Position numbers and translations under genes: made by a program. From assembly GCA_002327405.1 (NCBI GenBank), contig DCVO01000116.1, forward strand, positions 32,414 through 43,543: a stretch of DNA of 11,130 bases, written 5' to 3'. Below the pieces are notes generated by a model. The model saw only the letters and a list, made by a program, of their open reading frames with translations, was not told where the DNA came from and ran no database searches. How positions within the stretch are numbered: position 1 is the stretch's first letter; the number at the start of each line of letters is the position of its first letter. Of this stretch, positions 9,267 to 11,130 are shown one piece after another. Source of the DNA: Thiobacillus sp. UBA2186. Lineage in GTDB: Bacteria > Pseudomonadota > Gammaproteobacteria > Burkholderiales > Thiobacillaceae.

Positions 9267-9605
9267 TTATTGTACGCAGCCAGAAGAAGCGTCGGTACCT
9301 TTTCCGGTGGCGGTGCGGACATACATTTCAGTGCTCTGGGTTGACATGCCAAAGCTGCTCTTGCCTTGAAGGTGATAGGAGCAAGCTGAGAAGTAAGCGG
9401 CGTCATTCAGATAAGCCGTTTTCACACCTTTGGAGCCGGTGAAGACAAGCTCTTCTGCCAGATAACCGCCCGAAATGCTGCAGGTGGCAACGGCCGCGGA
9501 GGTCGAAACTGTGCCGCAATCAGTGGCGGCGGCTTGTTGAGGTAACATGGCGCTGACGCTGCCGACCAAGGCTACAGACAGGGTCAGGATTTCAGATTTT
9601 TTCAT
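9267..9605 (-). CDS. Small secreted four-cysteine protein, candidate pilin partner
   Basis: I do not recognise the family. The 112-residue product begins MKKSEILTLSVALVGSVSAM, a typical Sec signal peptide, with a likely signal peptidase I site after QQAAA (about residue 27). The mature part (about 85 residues) has four cysteines at 30, 42, 75 and 110, enough for two disulfides, and is rich in Ser, Thr, Ala and Gly, as extracellular fibre or adhesin domains often are. No membrane segment or prepilin motif is present. AGGAG lies 8 nt before the ATG. It starts 21 nt after the stop of the short pilin at 9627-9818, so the two are one operon. In Geobacter the short pilin gene is followed by a separate gene for the globular part (PilA-C). 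This gene occupies the same position, but homology is not shown. Confidence 0.88.
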   Translation of the reverse strand: MKKSEILTLSVALVGSVSAMLPQQAAATDCGTVSTSAAVATCSISGGYLAEELVFTGSKGVKTAYLNDAAYFSACSYHLQGKSSFGMSTQSTEMYVRTATGKGTDASSGCVQ

Positions 9606-9626
9606 GGTGTGTCTCCTAAAGTCTGT

Positions 9627-9818
9627 TTACTGGACGTTGGCGGCGGCGGCGCGGGTAATCAGGTTGCGCACGTCGGATTGCGCAGACTTGTCCTTGGCCT
9701 TGGCTTGGTAGGCGCTGAATTGGGGGATGGCGATGGCGGCCAGAATGCCGATGATCGCGACCACGATCATCAACTCGATCAGGGTGAAGCCCTGTTGCGC
9801 TTTCTTCAGCAGTTTCAT
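9627..9818 (-). CDS. Short type IV pilin (PilA-N-like)
   Basis: This 63-residue prepilin has a 10-residue basic leader (MKLLKKAQQG) and a class III cleavage site G|FTLIE, to be cut and N-methylated by a PilD-type peptidase. The mature protein is 53 residues: the hydrophobic N-terminal helix with Glu5, then a short charged helix ending ANVQ. There is no globular head, disulfide loop or C-terminal beta region, while ordinary type IVa pilins are about 140-160 residues. Phe1, Phe24 and Tyr27 and the segment AIPQFSAY match Geobacter PilA-N as I recall it, but the distal aromatic residues of that protein are absent. AGGAG is 6 nt before the ATG. A -24/-12 promoter and a leader stem-loop lie upstream, and the four-Cys protein gene follows. 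A minor pseudopilin role is possible but less likely given the strong expression signals. Confidence 0.92.
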   Translation of the reverse strand: MKLLKKAQQGFTLIELMIVVAIIGILAAIAIPQFSAYQAKAKDKSAQSDVRNLITRAAAANVQ

Positions 9819-9819
9819 G

Positions 9820-9887
9820 GTGACTCCTTCTACTTTGGTGTTGAGATGGAAACGTGACTTCTTTGGCCGAGGCCGGGGGAAGTCACG
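9820..9887 (-). promoter_or_regulatory. Structured 5' leader of the pilin gene with two competing pairings, one covering the Shine-Dalgarno
   Basis: In the mRNA the arm CGTGACTTC (9887-9879) pairs perfectly over 9 bp with GAAGTCACG (9861-9853) around a 17-nt loop that contains GGCC-GA-GGCC. The first arm could instead pair with GGAGTCAC (9827-9820), which overlaps the AGGAG Shine-Dalgarno (9828-9824), over 8 pairs with one G-U. The 9-bp stem leaves the ribosome site open and would form first; the alternative would close it. The stem lies near the predicted 5' end of the transcript, so simple mRNA stabilisation is the other reading. Confidence 0.55.
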
Positions 9888-9905
9888 CCCCCCGCGAACT
9901 TAACG

Positions 9906-9922
9906 AGCATAGTGCATGCCAA
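9906..9922 (-). promoter_or_regulatory. Sigma-54 (-24/-12) promoter of the pilin/four-Cys operon
   Basis: The minus strand reads TTGGCATGCACTATGCT. Against TGGCACG-N4-TTGCW there are two mismatches, and the invariant GG and GC are present with the required 10 bp between them. Transcription would start near 9895, leaving a leader of about 77 nt before the ATG at 9818. Sigma-54 control of pilA is established in Pseudomonas and Geobacter through PilR-type activators. Confidence 0.7.
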
Positions 9923-10015
9923 CTTTAGCGGATGCATGGAAAAAGTTTGGGATGCCCGATTTCCCGAGGCGCTGGAGAGCAATTCGGATCATTTGATAAA
10001 GTTAGCCTGAAGGCT

Positions 10016-10042
10016 GGCTGACGGCTTTTGTTCAAGGCTGAC
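10016..10042 (-). promoter_or_regulatory. Possible upstream activator site: two GTCAGCC repeats 20 bp apart
   Basis: GTCAGCC occurs at 10042-10036 and 10022-10016 on the minus strand, spaced 20 bp (about two helical turns) and about 95-120 bp upstream of the -24/-12 element. That is where enhancer-binding proteins usually bind. An inverted repeat TTTTGT/ACAAAA (10026-10046) overlaps them. The remainder of the spacer between the two pilin genes shows no strong terminator. Confidence 0.35.
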
Positions 10043-10059
10043 AAAATACGGCACATTGG

Positions 10060-10248
10060 TTATTGCACCGACGCGGCAGTTGCGCTCGTCGTCAGGCTTC
10101 TTACATCGCTCATTGCTGCCTTATCGCTTGCCTTAGATTGGTATTGCTGAAACCAAGGTATGGAAATGGCGGCGAGAATGCCGATGATCGCGACCACGAT
10201 CATGAGTTCGATGAGGGTAAAGCCCTTGCTGCGCGATTTGACCGACAT
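10060..10248 (-). CDS. Second short type IV pilin, paralogue of the one downstream
   Basis: From the ATG at 10248 the prepilin has 62 residues: leader MSVKSRSKG, cleavage G|FTLIE with Glu5, and a 53-residue mature part identical in length to the neighbouring pilin and the same at 40 of 53 positions. Differences cluster after residue 20; Trp23 replaces Gln, so the helix carries Phe1, Trp23, Phe24 and Tyr27. An in-frame ATG six codons upstream (10266) would give a longer leader, but GGGGG lies just 5' of the chosen ATG and the 9-residue leader is the usual type. It has its own sigma-54-type promoter beside the recX stop and no partner gene directly behind it, the next gene being the other pilin after 241 bp. 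It may be an alternative or minor fibre subunit. Confidence 0.9.
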   Translation of the reverse strand: MSVKSRSKGFTLIELMIVVAIIGILAAISIPWFQQYQSKASDKAAMSDVRSLTTSATAASVQ

Positions 10249-10297
10249 GATGTCATCCCCCTGCATGCGCCACTATTAATTTAACTGTTGCCGTTAT

Positions 10298-10321
10298 GGC
10301 GCTTTATCGTTGCGCCGATAA
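10298..10321 (-). promoter_or_regulatory. Overlapping alternative hairpins in the leader of the upstream pilin gene
   Basis: Two inverted repeats interleave: GGCGC/GCGCC (10298-10302 and 10312-10316) and TTATCG/CGATAA (10304-10309 and 10316-10321). Only one can form at a time, because they share a base and the linking loops are too short for a pseudoknot. They lie about 33-56 nt into the predicted transcript. They could act as an operator in DNA or as alternative RNA folds. Confidence 0.4.
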
Positions 10322-10364
10322 TAAACCACAAATGCGCCTATGCCCAATCGGGCCATATTTATTA

Positions 10365-10381
10365 AGCAAGGGGCTTGCCAG
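10365..10381 (-). promoter_or_regulatory. Sigma-54 (-24/-12) promoter of the upstream pilin gene
   Basis: The minus strand reads CTGGCAAGCCCCTTGCT, which differs from TGGCACG-N4-TTGCW at one position and keeps GG and GC 10 bp apart. It begins 1 bp after the recX stop codon. Start of transcription would be near 10354, giving a leader of about 105 nt. Any activator site would have to lie inside recX; I could not identify one there. Confidence 0.8.
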
Positions 10382-10858
10382 CTAGACGGAGATGTCGTCC
10401 GTCGAACTGGGGGCGTGCTTCCCTAAAAGCGTGCGGATGGTTTCAAGGCCGAAGCCTCGCCCTTGCAGGAACCGTATCTGCCTGGCCTTTTCCTGGGCAT
10501 TGGCGGGCGGAGCGCCGAATTTCTTCCGCCAGACTTCGCGGGCGCGCTCCAGTTCGCTGTCGCGGGTTTCTGCCAGGACGGCCTCAATGACGCTGTCGGG
10601 CACGCCGCGCTGGCGCAGTTCATAGGCGAGCTTGACAGGCCCACTCTTGGCGCGGTGGTCGGCGATCCAGCTTTCGGCGAAACGGCGGTCGGAGAGCCAG
10701 TTGCGGGCCTCGAAGTCGTCGAGCAGGGCGGCGATGTCTTCATTGCCATGACCGGATTGTGCAAGTTTGCGTTCGAGCTCGGCGCGGCTGTGCTCGCGGC
10801 GGGCGAGGTAGGCGAGCGCCTGCTCGCGCAGGGCGGGGGATTTGGGTTCTTTCGGCAT
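10382..10858 (-). CDS. recX: Regulatory protein RecX
   Basis: This 158-residue cytoplasmic protein is a modulator of RecA, binding RecA filaments and inhibiting recombinase and coprotease activity in characterised homologues. Its helical three-helix repeats are visible: ALAYLARREHSRAELERKL near the N-terminus, LLDDFEARNWLSDRRFAESWI in the middle (residues about 45-65), and AYELRQRGVPDSVIEAVL followed by a last repeat with RQIRFLQGRGFGLETIRTLL. Length and order are normal for the family. The ATG at 10858 is preceded by a weak GAGA. The gene lies 125 bp downstream of recA in the same direction, the usual arrangement, so it is probably read by partial readthrough of the hairpin in that spacer. 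Confidence 0.95.
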   Translation of the reverse strand: MPKEPKSPALREQALAYLARREHSRAELERKLAQSGHGNEDIAALLDDFEARNWLSDRRFAESWIADHRAKSGPVKLAYELRQRGVPDSVIEAVLAETRDSELERAREVWRKKFGAPPANAQEKARQIRFLQGRGFGLETIRTLLGKHAPSSTDDISV

Positions 10859-10888
10859 GGCGATCTCGGGGCTTCACCCTCCCCCTAG

Positions 10889-10911
10889 CCCCCTCCCGTC
10901 AAGGGAGGGGG
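10889..10911. terminator. Strong hairpin between recA and recX, possible attenuator
   Basis: CCCCCTCCC (10889-10897) and GGGAGGGGG (10903-10911) form a perfect 9-bp GC-rich stem with a GTCAA loop. No T run follows on either strand, so it is not a textbook intrinsic terminator. In E. coli a hairpin terminator in the recA-recX spacer limits recX expression to readthrough; this hairpin sits in the same place and may do the same. Confidence 0.5.
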
Positions 10912-10983
10912 ATTGGACCGGGCTCTCCGTCAAGGAAGGCGGGATTGAATTGGAGCCCCGTCGGGGAGGGGATATTTGAGTCC
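10896..10983. repeat. Three degenerate tandem repeats of 31-bp period
   Basis: Units begin with CCGTC at 10896, 10927 and 10958, exactly 31 bp apart; the third is cut to 26 bp by the recA stop. The first two share CCGTCAAGG and a GG-rich core with GGATTG; the third keeps CCGTC and GGGGAGGGGAT. G-rich repeats of this look are scattered in intergenic regions of many proteobacteria, so this may be a dispersed repeat family rather than a recA-specific element. Confidence 0.6.
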
Positions 10984-11130
10984 TCAGGCGACGGCTTCTT
11001 CCTCGTCCGCCTCGGCGGTGGCCGACACGGGATTGTGGATGCCGACCGCGGCGCGCACCTTGGCCTCGATTTCTTGGGCGATGGCGGGGTTTTCCTTGAG
11101 GAATTCGCGCGCGTTGTCCTTGCCCTGGCC
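10984..11130 (-). CDS. recA: Recombinase RecA, C-terminal 48 residues (5' part outside the window)
   Basis: The frame ending in TGA at 10984-10986 encodes GQGKDNAREFLKENPAIAQE, then EIEAKVRAAVG and a tail ending ADEEEAVA. This matches the RecA C-terminal domain followed by the acidic tail that in known RecA proteins restrains DNA binding. The gene continues past the right edge of the window. It is transcribed toward recX. Confidence 0.95.
   Translation of the reverse strand, partial: GQGKDNAREFLKENPAIAQEIEAKVRAAVGIHNPVSATAEADEEEAVA

Noticed and set aside
9627..9818. Calling the short pilin a conductive nanowire protein
   Set aside because: Only Phe1, Phe24 and Tyr27 of the aromatic set of Geobacter PilA are present, and whether PilA filaments conduct is itself disputed.
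10896..10983. CRISPR-like array in the recA-recX spacer
   Set aside because: The units are degenerate and contiguous, without distinct spacers, and no cas gene is present.

Overview
The window looks like part of a proteobacterial chromosome, most likely a betaproteobacterium. This rests on the recA-recX order, a Lys-type tRNA 3' end with encoded CCA, sigma-54-type pilin promoters and the general protein character; it is inferred without any database search. All protein genes lie on the minus strand, so the biological order runs from high to low coordinates.

The right edge (10382-11130) is housekeeping: the 3' end of recA, a repeat-rich spacer with a strong hairpin, and recX. Next come two very short type IV pilin genes (10060-10248 and 9627-9818). 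Each has a near-consensus -24/-12 (sigma-54) promoter and a structured leader. Mature pilins would be 53 residues, little more than the N-terminal helix, like the PilA-N pilins of Geobacter. A small secreted four-cysteine protein (9267-9605) follows the second pilin in the same operon, the place where Geobacter has PilA-C. It is followed almost without a gap by an ABC-2 type permease (8448-9263).

After a 230-bp spacer comes a glycan block. It holds a UDP-glucuronate decarboxylase (7258-8217) and a 1778-residue gene (1855-7191) that joins a methyltransferase, a DUF4422 domain and four glycosyltransferase-like segments. A run of ten C (coding strand) sits in the linker after DUF4422 and is a candidate phase-variation switch. 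Overlapping its 3' end is a membrane-anchored protein with a helical middle and a pseudopilin-like C-terminal motif (1004-1867). Last is the ABC ATPase (102-1001), which plausibly pairs with the distant permease.

The left edge is a convergent tRNA 3' end, probably tRNA-Lys, with its terminator.

Working model (inference): the segment between recX and the tRNA is a dedicated short-pilin system. The pilin and four-Cys protein make a two-part fibre subunit, the ABC-2 exporter supports its export or assembly, and the UXS/glycosyltransferase block makes a xylose-containing glycan for it or for the cell surface. The glycan genes lie between the two ABC subunits and look AT-richer than the flanks, which suggests they were inserted or exchanged.
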